In this document: positions 26,455 through 35,225 of the stretch, one piece after another | How positions within the stretch are numbered: the first letter of the stretch is position 1 | How the letters are laid out: each line of letters opens with the position of its first letter | Translations under genes and position numbers: made by a program | The notes under the pieces: model-generated | Told to the model about the DNA's origin: nothing | The model's input: the letters and a program-made list of their open reading frames with translations, nothing else | The model's database searches: none | From: Chromatiaceae bacterium | GTDB lineage: Bacteria > Pseudomonadota > Gammaproteobacteria > Chromatiales > Chromatiaceae | Length of the DNA: 64,000 bases | Direction: 5' to 3' | Assembly: GCA_024235395.1 (NCBI GenBank) | Contig: JACKMK010000001.1 | Coordinates: 1,178,001 to 1,242,000 of the forward strand

Positions 26455-29421
26455 TCAGCGGCCAAAACTCTTGCTGACGCTGTGACACAGGCCGCAGCCC
26501 ACCGGCTCGCCGGCCGCGACGTTGCGATCCCTGCTCTCGACGCGCCAGCTGCGGTCTTCGGCGGCACGCGACAGCACGGTGCCGAGGTGGTCGCTGCCGT
26601 GGCAGGCACCGCAGGTGCCACCGCCCGGTCGGCCGTTCTGCGCCTTCGCCGCGTCCTTGTGCGCCTCGCGCCAGAAACGCGAGTCGTTGACGAGATGCAT
26701 GCCGTGCGGACCGTTCTGGGTATTGCTCGGCAGCTGGCTGGTCACGTGACAGGTATCGCAATCCGTGATCGTGCCGGTATGCCCCTGCAGCTGTCTGGCC
26801 GTGACGTTGTCGTTGGCATTCGGGTTGCCGTTCGGCCACTCGGCATGGGTTGCCCCGTGGCAGCCCTCGCACATCACGCCGCCGTGGCCGGTGCTGACCC
26901 GGTACAGCTGCGGATTGCCGGCACCCGGGTTGGCGAAGCCGTTGAAGCTGGCCGGGACCGCCGGTTCGGCGAAACGCTTGTTGCCGGGTACGATCGGCGT
27001 CGCCTTGCCGTCGCCGGTCTTGAATGCCTGGCGCAGACGGATACCGTCGATGTTGCCGTTGGTATCGGCGGTGTTGACCAGGGTATCGGCCAGGTCGGCG
27101 AGGTTGTCGTTCGCATCGCCGGTATGGCACGAACCACAACCGGGTTCGTTCGCCCAGGGCGTACGCGGCTGGCTGCTGGCCGGATCGTAGAAGTTGCCCT
27201 GATCCAGCACGAAGGCACCCGGGTTGTCCGGAGAGACGTTGGCGGAGAAGTCGCTACCGACCTGGGCCATGCTGCCATGACAGTCGGAGCACAGCATGCC
27301 GCCGTTGAACATCGCGCCGCGCAGGCACTGAGTGTTCTTGCCGGGATGGCACTGATAGCAGCTGTTTTCCAGCGCGCCCAGGCGGACGCCCTGGTTGGTC
27401 ACGGCGCCACCGGCGTCCTGGTTCGGCGCCGGGATCGCCGGGAACATCGCGATGCCGTTCCGGTCCAGATCGGTGATACCACCGTGGTGGCCGTGCATCA
27501 CGTTCGAGTTGCTCTTGTGCGACAACTGGTTGCGTCCATTCGCCGAAGAACCCTCCGGACCGGTCATCGGGCCCACATGGGCGAGGTCGAGTGCCGGGGT
27601 GTAATGACACACCTGGCAGACGATCGGTTTGCCCTGCACCAGTGCCTTGTTGGTCAGACAACTCGCGGTGCCGTTGCCGGCATTGGCGGTGATGTCGCAC
27701 GGGTCCGCGATGGTCGTGCCATCGTCGGCCGGTGACGGCTCGACATAGCGGGCGCCATGTTTCAGGTCATGCAGACGCAGCACGTTGATGTCGGCCGCAT
27801 ACTCCAGGCTGACCTTCGGCGGCATGTTGCTGTCCGGATCGTCGATGCTGGTCATCACGGGCAGACCGGCGGTCGCAAGCACGGCCGTCGGGATGTCGGT
27901 GCGGTTGTCTTCGCCATGCACACTGCCATAGTCGGCATTGGTGGCGTGGCAGTTCGTGCAACTCGCCTCGCCCGAGATCGGCAGCACCGTATCGACCGTC
28001 GAGAGTACCGTGTCGCCGTTGCGCGCCTGCACCCTGACCAGCGGATAGGCGTTTTCGCGACCGTTGTCGTCGAACGCCGCGAGCGGTACGCCCGCGCCTT
28101 CGTACCAGTTGACGTCAGCGGCGACGTAACCGAACGGGAAATTCACGAAGAACGGCTTGTCGACGTAATGCTCCTGGGCCTGCTTGGGATCGTTTGCCGT
28201 ATACGGCGCCGCGATACCGGGCATCGCGTGCTGCACCGCGGACAGGAACTCGTCGCCACTGTTCACCGCACCGTCGGGTCCGATGTACAGGTCTTCGACA
28301 TTGGGCACCGGAAGGCCGACGTCCGGCGTGACCGCCAGGGCGCCGCTTGCCAACGGCGTGATGCCGAGGCCGCCCGGATAGAACGGGTCATAGGTACCGT
28401 TGGCGACGCCGCCCCAGAAGTTGGTCTTGTAGGTGTTGCCGTCGCCGAGGACGCCGTCGAACACGTTGCTGCTCAGGATCGGGTCGTTCGCATTCGCGAC
28501 TGCCGAGTAGTAGATCGATACGTTGTCGGGGTTGAGCGTCGGGCTGCCACCCTTCTGGATGACCTGCGCCAGGAGCACCTGGAACGGCGGCAGGATGCTG
28601 GCGATACGCGTATCCAGGTCGCCGCAGTGCATGCCAAGGTCATTGATCGCCAACACACTGTAGCTGGTGTTCGGCACCTGTGGCTGCTGAGCAACCTCGG
28701 TGTCCGGACAACCGTCCTGAGCGGTCGAGTTGATCGACAGGTCCAGGTTGGCCGGCTGCAGGCACGCCACGGCCTCGTTTACGGTGACTGTCACGGTATC
28801 CGCGACGCTGCTCGCACCGTCGTCGTCGGTTACCACTAGGCTGAATGTGTAACTGCCGGCCACGAGATCGAGCGTCGGGTTCGCCGTGTCGGCCGGGTCC
28901 GGATTGCCCGTCCAGGTGTAGCCGGCAACACTGCCGTCCGGGTCGCTCGAACCGCTGCCGTCCAGGGTCACGGCGGCGCTGGTTTGTCCGCCCGCAAGCG
29001 TCAGCGTCTGGTCGGGACCCGCGTCCGCGGTCGGTGCGTGATTCTGACCGCTACCCGGCGCCTTGGGGGCGCAGTTCGACGGCGCATTGTTCACATCGGC
29101 TTCGGCGGTCTGTCCGCCGGACTGCGAGACACGCACACGGCAGGGGACCGGTGCCGGACGGCTGGCCGTGATCCGCCAACTGCTGCGTCGCACCTGCGAA
29201 CCGCCCAATAGCTGTCCGGCGTCGTAGGCATTGGCAAGGGTCACGGTTTGACCGCTCTGGCCGGCGCCCCGCACGCTGAGTCGGTTGCGCCCCGAATCCC
29301 AGCTGGCCGAGCTGATCGAGAGATCGGCCGACCAACCCAGGGTCGGCAGCAGTGCGATTGCGACCGCGATAGTCCGGCGATACCGCCGGGCTCCCTGAAG
29401 AACGAAACCGATGGAACCCAT
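26455..29421 (-). CDS. Nine-heme c-type cytochrome with PKD/Ig-like domain
   Basis: A 988-residue exported protein. The signal peptide ends near GWSA. A beta-rich N-terminal region and a PKD/Ig-like domain (about 129-216, NHAPTADAGPDQ start and TFSLVVTDDDGAS end) precede a long unassigned region, with nine CxxCH heme sites from about residue 488 onward: CTNCH, CQVCH, CYQCH, CSDCH, CGSCH, CEGCH, CDTCH, CGACH, CGLCH. Numerous extra histidines (MHGHHGG, HGMHL) may be distal ligands. A large periplasmic or surface electron-transfer role is inferred; no oxidoreductase partner is adjacent. The ATG at 29421 has AGGGGGA just upstream and is preferred over one at 29448. An FNR-like box lies 58 bp upstream. 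Confidence 0.88.
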   Translation of the reverse strand: MGSIGFVLQGARRYRRTIAVAIALLPTLGWSADLSISSASWDSGRNRLSVRGAGQSGQTVTLANAYDAGQLLGGSQVRRSSWRITASRPAPVPCRVRVSQSGGQTAEADVNNAPSNCAPKAPGSGQNHAPTADAGPDQTLTLAGGQTSAAVTLDGSGSSDPDGSVAGYTWTGNPDPADTANPTLDLVAGSYTFSLVVTDDDGASSVADTVTVTVNEAVACLQPANLDLSINSTAQDGCPDTEVAQQPQVPNTSYSVLAINDLGMHCGDLDTRIASILPPFQVLLAQVIQKGGSPTLNPDNVSIYYSAVANANDPILSSNVFDGVLGDGNTYKTNFWGGVANGTYDPFYPGGLGITPLASGALAVTPDVGLPVPNVEDLYIGPDGAVNSGDEFLSAVQHAMPGIAAPYTANDPKQAQEHYVDKPFFVNFPFGYVAADVNWYEGAGVPLAAFDDNGRENAYPLVRVQARNGDTVLSTVDTVLPISGEASCTNCHATNADYGSVHGEDNRTDIPTAVLATAGLPVMTSIDDPDSNMPPKVSLEYAADINVLRLHDLKHGARYVEPSPADDGTTIADPCDITANAGNGTASCLTNKALVQGKPIVCQVCHYTPALDLAHVGPMTGPEGSSANGRNQLSHKSNSNVMHGHHGGITDLDRNGIAMFPAIPAPNQDAGGAVTNQGVRLGALENSCYQCHPGKNTQCLRGAMFNGGMLCSDCHGSMAQVGSDFSANVSPDNPGAFVLDQGNFYDPASSQPRTPWANEPGCGSCHTGDANDNLADLADTLVNTADTNGNIDGIRLRQAFKTGDGKATPIVPGNKRFAEPAVPASFNGFANPGAGNPQLYRVSTGHGGVMCEGCHGATHAEWPNGNPNANDNVTARQLQGHTGTITDCDTCHVTSQLPSNTQNGPHGMHLVNDSRFWREAHKDAAKAQNGRPGGGTCGACHGSDHLGTVLSRAAEDRSWRVESRDRNVAAGEPVGCGLCHSVSKSFGR

Positions 29422-29478
29422 ACTTCCCCCTGGTGGCGTCTTTGACATGACCGGGGAGGATCTACCAGCCCCGGATTT

Positions 29479-29492
29479 CTAATCTCGATCAA
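29479..29492. promoter_or_regulatory. FNR-like box upstream of the multiheme cytochrome
   Basis: On the cytochrome strand the sequence reads TTGATCGAGATTAG, matching eight of the ten specific bases of the FNR/Anr consensus TTGAT-N4-ATCAA. Its centre is about 64 bp before the start codon, compatible with an activator position. Two mismatches make this tentative. Confidence 0.35.
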
Positions 29493-29709
29493 GTTGGCAT
29501 AGTAACGACCGTTACGGCGAAAACTGAGTGATCGACTGCTCGGTCGCGGAGGTACGGATCTCGGAAACTTGACCGGGTTGGCAAAACGGTCCGATCCCGA
29601 AGCACAGCGTGTCGCCCGAAGCGGCAACCGGTGCACCGAACCGGTCTCACCGGGTGGTAACGAGGCCGTGGCTAAAATGCCCGCGTTCCCGGCTTTTCAC
29701 ACGCGAGCT

Positions 29710-31149
29710 ATGCCACATCTGACCACTCACACCCTGAGGCCGGGCGAGGCCCTGGAACACATCCGCACGGTGCTCAAGACCCAGGCGGTCGAACGCGATC
29801 TCGCAGATCGCAGTGCCGGTCCACGGCACCAGCTGCAAGGCGACCTGTTGTTGCGTCAGCAGCGCGGGACCCTGTGGCGGGAGATCAATCAGCTGCACCC
29901 GGCGGACATCGCGTTCGTACTCGAGAACCTGCCATTCGACCACCGACGCGACGTCTGGCAACAGGTGGACGCAAGCCACAACGGCGCGGTGCTGCTGGAG
30001 GTCAGCGACGCCGTGCGCGCGAACCTGCTACAGCAGATGGACAGCACGCGCGTGCTGGACGCGGCCCGTCACCTGGACAGCGATGAGATCGCTGACCTTG
30101 TGCCCGCGCTGCCCGACGAGGTGGTGCCCAGTCTGATGGAGCGACTCGAAGCCACTGACCGCGCCCGCGTGCAGTCGGCGCTGGCGTTCCCGCCGGGTTC
30201 GGTCGGCAGCCTGATGGAGTTCGACGTCACCGCGGTGCGCGCCGATGTCGGCCTGGATGTCGTGCTGCGTTGGCTGCGCCGCCGCGGCACGCTCCCTCAA
30301 GGCACCGACATGCTGCCGGTGGTCGATCGAGGCGGTTACCTGCAGGGTGTGCTACGGCTCGATACCTTGCTTACCCACCCTGGTGACGAACCGGTTTCGC
30401 GTGCAATGCGACGCGACGCGCTGGCCTTCCACAGCAACGATTCGGCCGCGGATGCGGCGCACGCGTTCGAACGCTACGACCTGATCGCCGCACCGGTCAC
30501 GAACCTGCACGGCGAGTTGGTCGGCCTGCTCAAGGTCGAGGCGGTCGTCGACCACATCCGGGCGGTCAGCCAGAGCGAGCTGTTGAGCCAGGCCGGCCTG
30601 CGCGACGACGAAGACCTGTTTGCACCGGTCTGGCAGTCGGCGCGCAACCGCGGGCTGTGGCTCGCGCTGAATCTGGTCACGGCATTCGTCGCCTCGCGGG
30701 TGATCGGCCATTTCGAACACGCGATCGAGCAGATCGTCGCGCTGGCAGCGCTGATGCCGATCGTCGCTGCAGTCGGCGGCAACACCGGCAACCAGACCTT
30801 GGCCCTGGTGATACGGGGTCTGGCGTTGGGGAAGATCGACACAGGCACGTCCGGTCGGCTGCTGGTCAAGGAGACAGCGGTCGGATTGGTCAACGGCCTG
30901 CTATGGGGCGGGACCATGGCCCTGGTGACACTGGTCCTGTACCAGGATGTCGGCATCGCGACGATCATGTTCGTCGCGATGTTGCTGACGCTCACGCTGG
31001 CGGCGCTGGCAGGTGCGTTGATCCCCACGATGCTGCGCCGGTTTGGCCAGGACCCGGCCTACGGAAGTGCGATACTGGTCACAGGTTTCACCGACAGCCT
31101 CGGCTTCTTCGTGTTTCTCGGCCTCGCCGCCCACTTCCTGACGGCGTGA
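29710..31149 (+). CDS. mgtE: Magnesium transporter MgtE
   Basis: A 479-residue inner-membrane Mg2+ channel. The N-terminal superhelical domain (HPADIAFVLENLP) comes first, two CBS domains follow (about 140-260, starting GSLMEFDVTAVRAD), then a five-helix pore domain containing PIVAAVGGNTGNQTL. The cytosolic domains sense magnesium and gate the pore. The ATG at 29710 gives the usual family length; an in-frame ATG at 29677 is possible. No M-box riboswitch was recognised in the 288 bp upstream, which it shares with the divergent cytochrome gene. Confidence 0.93.
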   Translation: MPHLTTHTLRPGEALEHIRTVLKTQAVERDLADRSAGPRHQLQGDLLLRQQRGTLWREINQLHPADIAFVLENLPFDHRRDVWQQVDASHNGAVLLEVSDAVRANLLQQMDSTRVLDAARHLDSDEIADLVPALPDEVVPSLMERLEATDRARVQSALAFPPGSVGSLMEFDVTAVRADVGLDVVLRWLRRRGTLPQGTDMLPVVDRGGYLQGVLRLDTLLTHPGDEPVSRAMRRDALAFHSNDSAADAAHAFERYDLIAAPVTNLHGELVGLLKVEAVVDHIRAVSQSELLSQAGLRDDEDLFAPVWQSARNRGLWLALNLVTAFVASRVIGHFEHAIEQIVALAALMPIVAAVGGNTGNQTLALVIRGLALGKIDTGTSGRLLVKETAVGLVNGLLWGGTMALVTLVLYQDVGIATIMFVAMLLTLTLAALAGALIPTMLRRFGQDPAYGSAILVTGFTDSLGFFVFLGLAAHFLTA

Positions 31150-31306
31150 CATGGTTGCGTGGCCAAAGCGGCATGGCAGATGATGATGGTGGGACTTGTG
31201 TGCGACCAAATCGGCGCGCCACCCGGTGCGGCGTTCAGCTCAGGTTCAGCCAGCGACAGGTCCAATATCGATAGGGCAGCGCGCCAGTTTTAAAGAGGAT
31301 GCCAAC

Positions 31307-31999
31307 ATGAACAACCGCCTTCACCAGACACTGATCGCCTGCGCCGTCGCGGTCTCCCTCGGCGGCTGCGCGACCGACAGCGACCCGAACCAGCGCGCCA
31401 AGATCGGCGCGGTCGCCGGGGCCGTTGCCGGGGCCGTGCTCGGCCATCAACTCGACGACGACGCGGGACGCTACGTCGGCGCGGCCGTCGGCGCACTGGC
31501 CGGCGGTGCAGCCGGCCACTACATGGACAACCAACAGCGGGATTTCGAGAACTCCCTGGCCCGCGAGCGGGCCGCGAATCAACTCGAGATCGAGCGCATG
31601 CGTGACGACACGCTGAAACTGACACTCGATTCCGAGGTGTCATTCGACTTCGGCAAGGCGAACATCAAGTCTTCGTTCCGGCCGTCGCTCGACAAGCTCG
31701 CTCAGCTGCTGCTCAAGTACGATCGCACGGTAGTGCATATCGTCGGCCATACCGACAGCGTCGGATCCGATGCATTCAACCAGCAGCTCTCGGAGGAACG
31801 GGCCTACAGTGTCGCCGACTACCTGGCCTCGTACGGCGTACCCCGGCAACGGCTGCGCACCGAAGGTCGCGGTGAACGCGAGCCACGCGCGGACAACGCG
31901 ACCGAGGCCGGTCGGCAGCTGAACCGCCGGGTCGAGGTGTTCGTCAAGCCGATCATCGAGGGCGAGGAGCAACGCGCCTACGAGCCGCCCAGCTACTGA
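31307..31999 (+). CDS. OmpA-family peptidoglycan-associated lipoprotein
   Basis: A 230-residue outer-membrane lipoprotein. The lipobox is LGGCA (Cys about 20). A glycine-zipper segment (about 30-70, with AGAVAGAVLGH and GALAGGAAGHYM) precedes a coiled linker, and an OmpA_C domain (about 105-215) contains DFGKANIKSS, HTDSVGSDAFNQQLSEERA and NRRVEVFV, which bind diaminopimelate-type peptidoglycan. The combination of glycine zipper and OmpA domain is that of the YiaD/Pal-like group. The ATG has AGAGG eight bases upstream. Confidence 0.92.
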   Translation: MNNRLHQTLIACAVAVSLGGCATDSDPNQRAKIGAVAGAVAGAVLGHQLDDDAGRYVGAAVGALAGGAAGHYMDNQQRDFENSLARERAANQLEIERMRDDTLKLTLDSEVSFDFGKANIKSSFRPSLDKLAQLLLKYDRTVVHIVGHTDSVGSDAFNQQLSEERAYSVADYLASYGVPRQRLRTEGRGEREPRADNATEAGRQLNRRVEVFVKPIIEGEEQRAYEPPSY

Positions 32000-32004
32000 C
32001 AACC

Positions 32005-32023
32005 TCGCCGCCCTGGGCGGTGA
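32005..32023. terminator. Hairpin between two convergent genes
   Basis: TCGCCGCC and GGCGGTGA form an eight-bp stem with one G/T pair around a CTG loop, 5 bp after the OmpA-like stop and 25 bp before the MocR stop. The location suits a bidirectional terminator, although no T-run is present. Confidence 0.4.
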
Positions 32024-32048
32024 TGACCAGGGCCGGCTTGGTGACCGC

Positions 32049-33521
32049 TCAGTCCGACCTGTGATCGCCGCCGCCGGCGATCTCGGCGACCAGCTGACCG
32101 AGGCGTTCGACCGCGCGCTCGATCCGTGCGTCCCAGGGGTTGCCGCAGTTCACACGGATGAAGTTGCGAAACTTGCGTGTCGCCGAGAACATCATTCCCG
32201 GCATCACGCTGATCTGTTCCTGCAGCGCCCGGTTCACCAACTCGAACGCGTCGACCCCGCGCGGCAGTTCGACCCACAGCACGAAGCCGCCTTGCGGATC
32301 GCTGATGCGCGTCCCGGCCGGCAGGTGCCGGGCGAGCATGAAACGCATGGTCTCCACCTGTTGGCGATACTGACCGCGCAGGCGCGCCAGGTGGCGGTCA
32401 TAGGCCCCGCTGCGGAGGTACTCACCGACCGCCATCTGCGGGAGGCTGCACATCGCCGAGGAGGTGGCCTGTTTCCACTCGATCAGTGCGTCCCGATGCC
32501 CCTCGGCGACCACCCAGCCGACCCGGTAACCCGGCGCGATGCTCTTCGAAAAAGACGAACAGGTCAGGACCAGGCCCCGCCGGTCATAGCACTTGGCGAT
32601 CTTCGGGCGCTGTGCGGTGAAATGCAGATCGCCGTAGATGTCGTCATCGATCAACGGCACATTGGCCCGGTCCAGCATCTCGACGAGACGGCGTTTGTTC
32701 GCATCGGGCATCAACGACCCGAGCGGGTTGCCGAAGTTCAACACCGCCACCACGGCCTTGATCGGCATCGTGTCGAGCGCGTTCTCCAGGGCATCCAGGC
32801 ACAATCCGGTTTGGGGATCGGTGTCGATCTCTACCGCCAACAGTCCCATGCGCTCGATCAGCCGCAGCACCGAGAAATAGCACGGCGACTCCACTGCGAC
32901 GATGTCGCCGCGCCGGGTGACGGCCTGCAGGCTCAGGGCGAGCGCCTCGCTGCAGCCCGATGTCACAACGATGTCGTCCGGATCGACCGACAGGCCGAGA
33001 TCAACATAGCGGCGAGCGATCTCCTTGCGCAGTTCGCTGTTGCCGGGAGGAAAGCAGTACGCGACGGCCTGTTCCGGCTGGCGCGTCAGCGCTCGCTGGG
33101 TGGCGCGCTGCAGGCCCTTGACGGGCAGCAGGCCGGTCGCCGGCACCGCCGCACCCAGCGGCACGACCCGGGGGTCGTTCGCGACGCTGAAGATCTCCTC
33201 GAACATCTCGCCGAAACGCACCTGGCGCGGTTGCCGGCTGACGGTGGTCCGGCGCGGGATCGGTGACGCCCCGCCTCGACCGAGTTGCCCGTCGACGTAG
33301 TAACCCGACTGCGGTCGCACACGCAGCACCCCGATCTGCTGCAGGCCCGTATACGCCTGGCTGACCGTCGAGATGCTGACCTTCAGCTGTCGGCTCAGGC
33401 CGCGCAGCGAGGGTACGCGGTCGCCCGGTTTGAGCGTGCCGTTTCCAACCAGATCCAAGATATGCCGTGATACGCGGTCGTACAGAAACCCCTCGCCCTC
33501 GGCATGCACTGAAACTGTCAT
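32049..33521 (-). CDS. MocR-type GntR/aminotransferase transcription regulator
   Basis: A 490-residue regulator with an N-terminal GntR winged helix (about 10-75, PGDRVPSLRGLSRQLKVS) fused to a fold-type I aminotransferase domain (about 100-480). The pyridoxal phosphate lysine is in the CSSFSKSIAPGYRVGW segment, and VLNFGNPLG with DDDIYGDL form the cofactor pocket. MocR proteins sense PLP, amino acids or amine adducts and usually control a divergent gene. E. coli YjiR is a MocR protein next to yjiS (DUF1127), the same arrangement as here. The ATG at 33521 follows a GGGG tract; a TTG lies four codons earlier. Confidence 0.92.
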   Translation of the reverse strand: MTVSVHAEGEGFLYDRVSRHILDLVGNGTLKPGDRVPSLRGLSRQLKVSISTVSQAYTGLQQIGVLRVRPQSGYYVDGQLGRGGASPIPRRTTVSRQPRQVRFGEMFEEIFSVANDPRVVPLGAAVPATGLLPVKGLQRATQRALTRQPEQAVAYCFPPGNSELRKEIARRYVDLGLSVDPDDIVVTSGCSEALALSLQAVTRRGDIVAVESPCYFSVLRLIERMGLLAVEIDTDPQTGLCLDALENALDTMPIKAVVAVLNFGNPLGSLMPDANKRRLVEMLDRANVPLIDDDIYGDLHFTAQRPKIAKCYDRRGLVLTCSSFSKSIAPGYRVGWVVAEGHRDALIEWKQATSSAMCSLPQMAVGEYLRSGAYDRHLARLRGQYRQQVETMRFMLARHLPAGTRISDPQGGFVLWVELPRGVDAFELVNRALQEQISVMPGMMFSATRKFRNFIRVNCGNPWDARIERAVERLGQLVAEIAGGGDHRSD

Positions 33522-33581
33522 CGGAGCCCCCAACTGTACTGGTTACATTCTCTATGCATTGTAACTGTTGGTGTAACAGTT
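33513..33581. promoter_or_regulatory. AACTGT repeat cluster between MocR and DUF1127 genes
   Basis: AACTGT occurs in direct orientation at 33513-33518, 33532-33537 and 33563-33568. The last copy forms a perfect seven-bp inverted repeat, AACTGTT-GGTGT-AACAGTT (33563-33581). The cluster spans the regulator's start and the divergent promoter region, the expected place for a MocR operator with autoregulation. Confidence 0.5.
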
Positions 33582-33651
33582 GCCAGACTAGGCTCTCACT
33601 CAGGTCAATCCCGGATGCGGTCGACAGCCGGGCGACATGGGAGGAAAAGAG

Positions 33652-33855
33652 ATGCTGACATCATTGGCAGAACGCCTGTGGATTCCACGCAAGGCACGGC
33701 ATCTTGCGGAGTTTGCATCGCTGTTGGAGACCTGGCGTCAGAGGGCACGCCAACGGCGCGACCTCGCACGGCTCAACGAGCACCAGTTGCGCGACATCGG
33801 CATAAGCCTTGCGCAAGCGCAGCAGGAGGCGGGAAAGCCTTTCTGGAGGGAATGA
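33652..33855 (+). CDS. DUF1127 small protein (YjiS-like)
   Basis: A 67-residue, strongly basic protein ending in the DUF1127 motif RRDLARLNEHQLRDIGIS. Small DUF1127 proteins in other bacteria influence RNA turnover, phosphate or carbon metabolism and stress responses, but E. coli YjiS is uncharacterised. The ATG at 33652 has GGAGG seven bases upstream; an in-frame ATG at 33637 lacks one. It is divergently transcribed from the MocR regulator across AACTGT repeats, so it is the likely regulated target. Confidence 0.88.
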   Translation: MLTSLAERLWIPRKARHLAEFASLLETWRQRARQRRDLARLNEHQLRDIGISLAQAQQEAGKPFWRE

Positions 33856-33860
33856 GGGAG

Positions 33861-33874
33861 GGTCAGGCGTGACC
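33861..33874. terminator. Short hairpin after the DUF1127 gene
   Basis: GGTCA-GGCG-TGACC is a perfect five-bp stem with a four-base loop lying between two convergent stops. It is short and lacks a T-run. Confidence 0.25.
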
Positions 33875-33879
33875 TGGCG

Positions 33880-34977
33880 TCAGGCCGCCCACCCCATCGC
33901 AGAGCGCAGATAGCAGGTGCCGTCCTCGGATGCCATACAGGGCCCGTACGGCGACGCCGTCGCACAGCCCTTGTCGAAATTGGGGCAATCGACCGGCTCC
34001 TTGCGGCCGACCACCACGTCGGCACACTCGCAGCCGACCGGCAGCTCAGCGTGCTTCGCCTCGAGCTCGCCGCGATAGTCGGGATGTCGGTGATCGGCGT
34101 CGAACACGCGGTAGGCACTGCGCAATCGGTAGGCACTGTCCGGAACACGCCCGACACCGCGCCAGGTGCCTTCGGTCAGCTCGAACACACGGTCGAGCTG
34201 GTCACGCGCCATCAGGTTACCGTCGGCGCGGACCATCACCTTGTAGCGATTCTCGATCTTTGCCTCGCCCCTCAGGTGCTGCTCCAGCACGGCGTGCAGC
34301 GCGGTCAGCAGATTCGGGAGCGTATAACCGGCCACGACGGCCGGCAGGCGGTGCTTCTCGAGAATGCGCTCCCAATAGAGGGTCCCGGTGATCGCACACC
34401 GGTTGCCGGGCAGAATCAGACCGTCGAAGCCAAGCGGTTCGTGGGTCAGAATGCGTTCGAGCATGGGCTGTACGGTACGGCCACAGGCCAGAACGCTCAG
34501 ATTGTCAGGCATCCCGTCGAGCATCAGCCCCGCCAGCGGCGCGAGCAGGGTCTCGAACCCGGCAACGAACAACACCATCTCTCGCTCGGGTTCGGCGCGC
34601 GCGGCGACCACCGCCTCGATCGGCGAGTTGATCATGCGCACGTCGGCACCGGCGTCTGCGGCCGCCTGCAACGAATGGGGGCCGTGCAGCTTCGAATGGA
34701 GCGGCAGGCGCATCACGTTGTCCCCGGCCAGGACCGTCACCGAGCGGCGATGGGCAAGCTGGATCGCTTGATAGAGATCGTTCTGCGGACAGATCGACGC
34801 GGCACAGCCGGGGCCGGCCAGCAGCTTGACGTGCTCGGGCAGTGCCTGACGTAGCCCTGAAATATTGATCAGCCGCTCGTGGTCGCACGAGAGATGCAGC
34901 ACGCGCACCGGAGCGGAGAGCGGCAGATCACGCATCGCGTCGAGAAGCTGCTGGGGATTGTTCATGCTGGCTACCAT
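33880..34977 (-). CDS. HypD-like protein with altered catalytic cysteines
   Basis: A 365-residue homologue of the NiFe-hydrogenase maturation protein HypD, which holds the Fe(CN)2CO intermediate. The overall order of HypD blocks is kept: GPGC at 55-58, AGFETLLAP, and a Cys-rich C-terminus (Cys316, 318, 331, 338, 347, 355) of the kind that binds a [4Fe-4S] cluster. The HypD motif CGGHTH is here SCDHER, with the cysteine moved one position, and GPGCPVC is GPGCAASIC. No other hyp or hydrogenase gene is nearby. Function is therefore uncertain, perhaps a divergent iron-sulfur protein. An ATG at 34965 is an alternative start. An FNR-like box lies about 170 bp upstream. Confidence 0.82.
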   Translation of the reverse strand: MVASMNNPQQLLDAMRDLPLSAPVRVLHLSCDHERLINISGLRQALPEHVKLLAGPGCAASICPQNDLYQAIQLAHRRSVTVLAGDNVMRLPLHSKLHGPHSLQAAADAGADVRMINSPIEAVVAARAEPEREMVLFVAGFETLLAPLAGLMLDGMPDNLSVLACGRTVQPMLERILTHEPLGFDGLILPGNRCAITGTLYWERILEKHRLPAVVAGYTLPNLLTALHAVLEQHLRGEAKIENRYKVMVRADGNLMARDQLDRVFELTEGTWRGVGRVPDSAYRLRSAYRVFDADHRHPDYRGELEAKHAELPVGCECADVVVGRKEPVDCPNFDKGCATASPYGPCMASEDGTCYLRSAMGWAA

Positions 34978-35146
34978 GCCGCAATGCCCGAAGGCGCCTG
35001 ATCAACGCGGCTTAGTGGATGATTGAAACGCGCCACTTCCGCGGCCTGGGTCTTGGCGCGTGGCGATACTTGGACGAATGCTGGACCAGTGGACATCGAC
35101 GGGACAAGCCCGTCGACGCCGTACCTTTGAAAAATCGTGATCGAGA

Positions 35147-35160
35147 CTGATCCAGATCAA
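35147..35160. promoter_or_regulatory. FNR/Anr-like box upstream of the HypD-like gene
   Basis: CTGATCCAGATCAA matches nine of the ten specific bases of the FNR consensus TTGAT-N4-ATCAA. It lies in the 248-bp gap upstream of the HypD-like gene and downstream of the DUF2061 gene, so the HypD-like gene is the only target in that direction. No strong -10 element could be fixed. Confidence 0.5.
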
Positions 35161-35225
35161 TTTTTGTGCGTCGCAACACTCCACCCGGTGTGGCCCGGCG
35201 GGTTAGCCAACACGGGCCCCGGTCA

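Noticed and set aside
29422..29709. M-box magnesium riboswitch upstream of mgtE
   Set aside because: No matching conserved pattern could be recognised in the 288 bp shared with the divergent cytochrome gene.
33880..34977. True hydrogenase maturation HypD
   Set aside because: The CGGHTH and GPGCPVC residues needed for the HypD reaction are altered and no hydrogenase gene is near.
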